From Flavobacterium rivuli WB 3.3-2 = DSM 21788 (GTDB lineage Bacteria; Bacteroidota; Bacteroidia; Flavobacteriales; Flavobacteriaceae), in the NCBI RefSeq assembly GCF_000378485.1, contig NZ_KB899968.1, positions 310,001 through 374,000 on the forward strand: a DNA stretch of 64,000 nt, read 5' to 3'. The position numbers and the translations under genes were made by a program. This document shows positions 63,988-64,000 of this stretch, piece by piece. Every line of letters starts with the position of its first letter. Positions within the stretch are counted from its first letter, which is position 1. Under the pieces are notes generated by a model. That model was not told the origin of the DNA, made no database searches, and worked only from the letters and a program-made list of their open reading frames with translations.

Positions 63988-64000
63988 TTTAATGGACAAT

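Overview
This window is chromosomal DNA from a member of the Bacteroidota, most likely Flavobacterium or a close relative. The evidence is the protein families (gliding-motility-type C-terminal secretion domain, fused SecDF, DUF6588 after gyrB, rlmD-DUF6452-DUF6048), the low GC content, and promoters of the Bacteroidota type (TTG, 17-23 bases, TAnnTTTG) in front of many genes. There is no rRNA, tRNA, CRISPR array, prophage or intact insertion sequence that I can recognise. Intergenic spaces carry many short palindromic repeats.

Layout. 1-1241 is the 3' part of guaA. A LysM protein and a large secreted adhesin-like protein on the minus strand follow. 5371-14401 is a surface-glycan cluster: FemAB-like transferase, O-antigen flippase, hexapeptide acyltransferase, four glycosyltransferases, a sugar-isomerase-like cupin and a membrane glycosyltransferase. 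ftsE, a 1009-residue TPR protein, an outer-membrane barrel protein and a Gre-factor-like protein come next. 21309-32419 is a housekeeping run: asnB, gyrB, a DUF6588 protein, mdh, secDF, and an exbB-exbD-tonB operon.

32659-39234 is a complete tryptophan operon on the minus strand (trpE, G, D, C, a single frame joining F and B, and A). Its promoter is followed by a 10-residue leader peptide with three consecutive Trp codons, and then by an intrinsic terminator: the layout of ribosome-mediated attenuation. Upstream lies a Crp/Fnr-type regulator with a pirin and a YceI protein. Both of the latter have the same TTG-N8-CAA box at the same distance from a -7 element. 42143-45289 is an ABC exporter whose permease is fused to a DUF4369-like and a TlpA thioredoxin domain. 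47182-51833 is a tetR-tolC-emrA-emrB drug-efflux operon with two tandem palindromic operators. 52316-54051 is cysE-cysM, preceded by a palindrome near -42 and a small leader reading frame with two Cys codons.

The right end holds rlmD with two envelope genes, a possible structured RNA, a biotin-dependent carboxylase beta subunit, a DUF47-Pit phosphate transporter pair, an AT-rich orphan membrane gene, and outer-membrane phospholipase A. The most interesting parts are regulatory: the trp attenuator, the Cys-codon leader before cysE, and the duplicated Crp/Fnr box. The TlpA-ABC fusion, the linker-free TrpF-TrpB frame and the Gre-like protein are the most unusual coding features.
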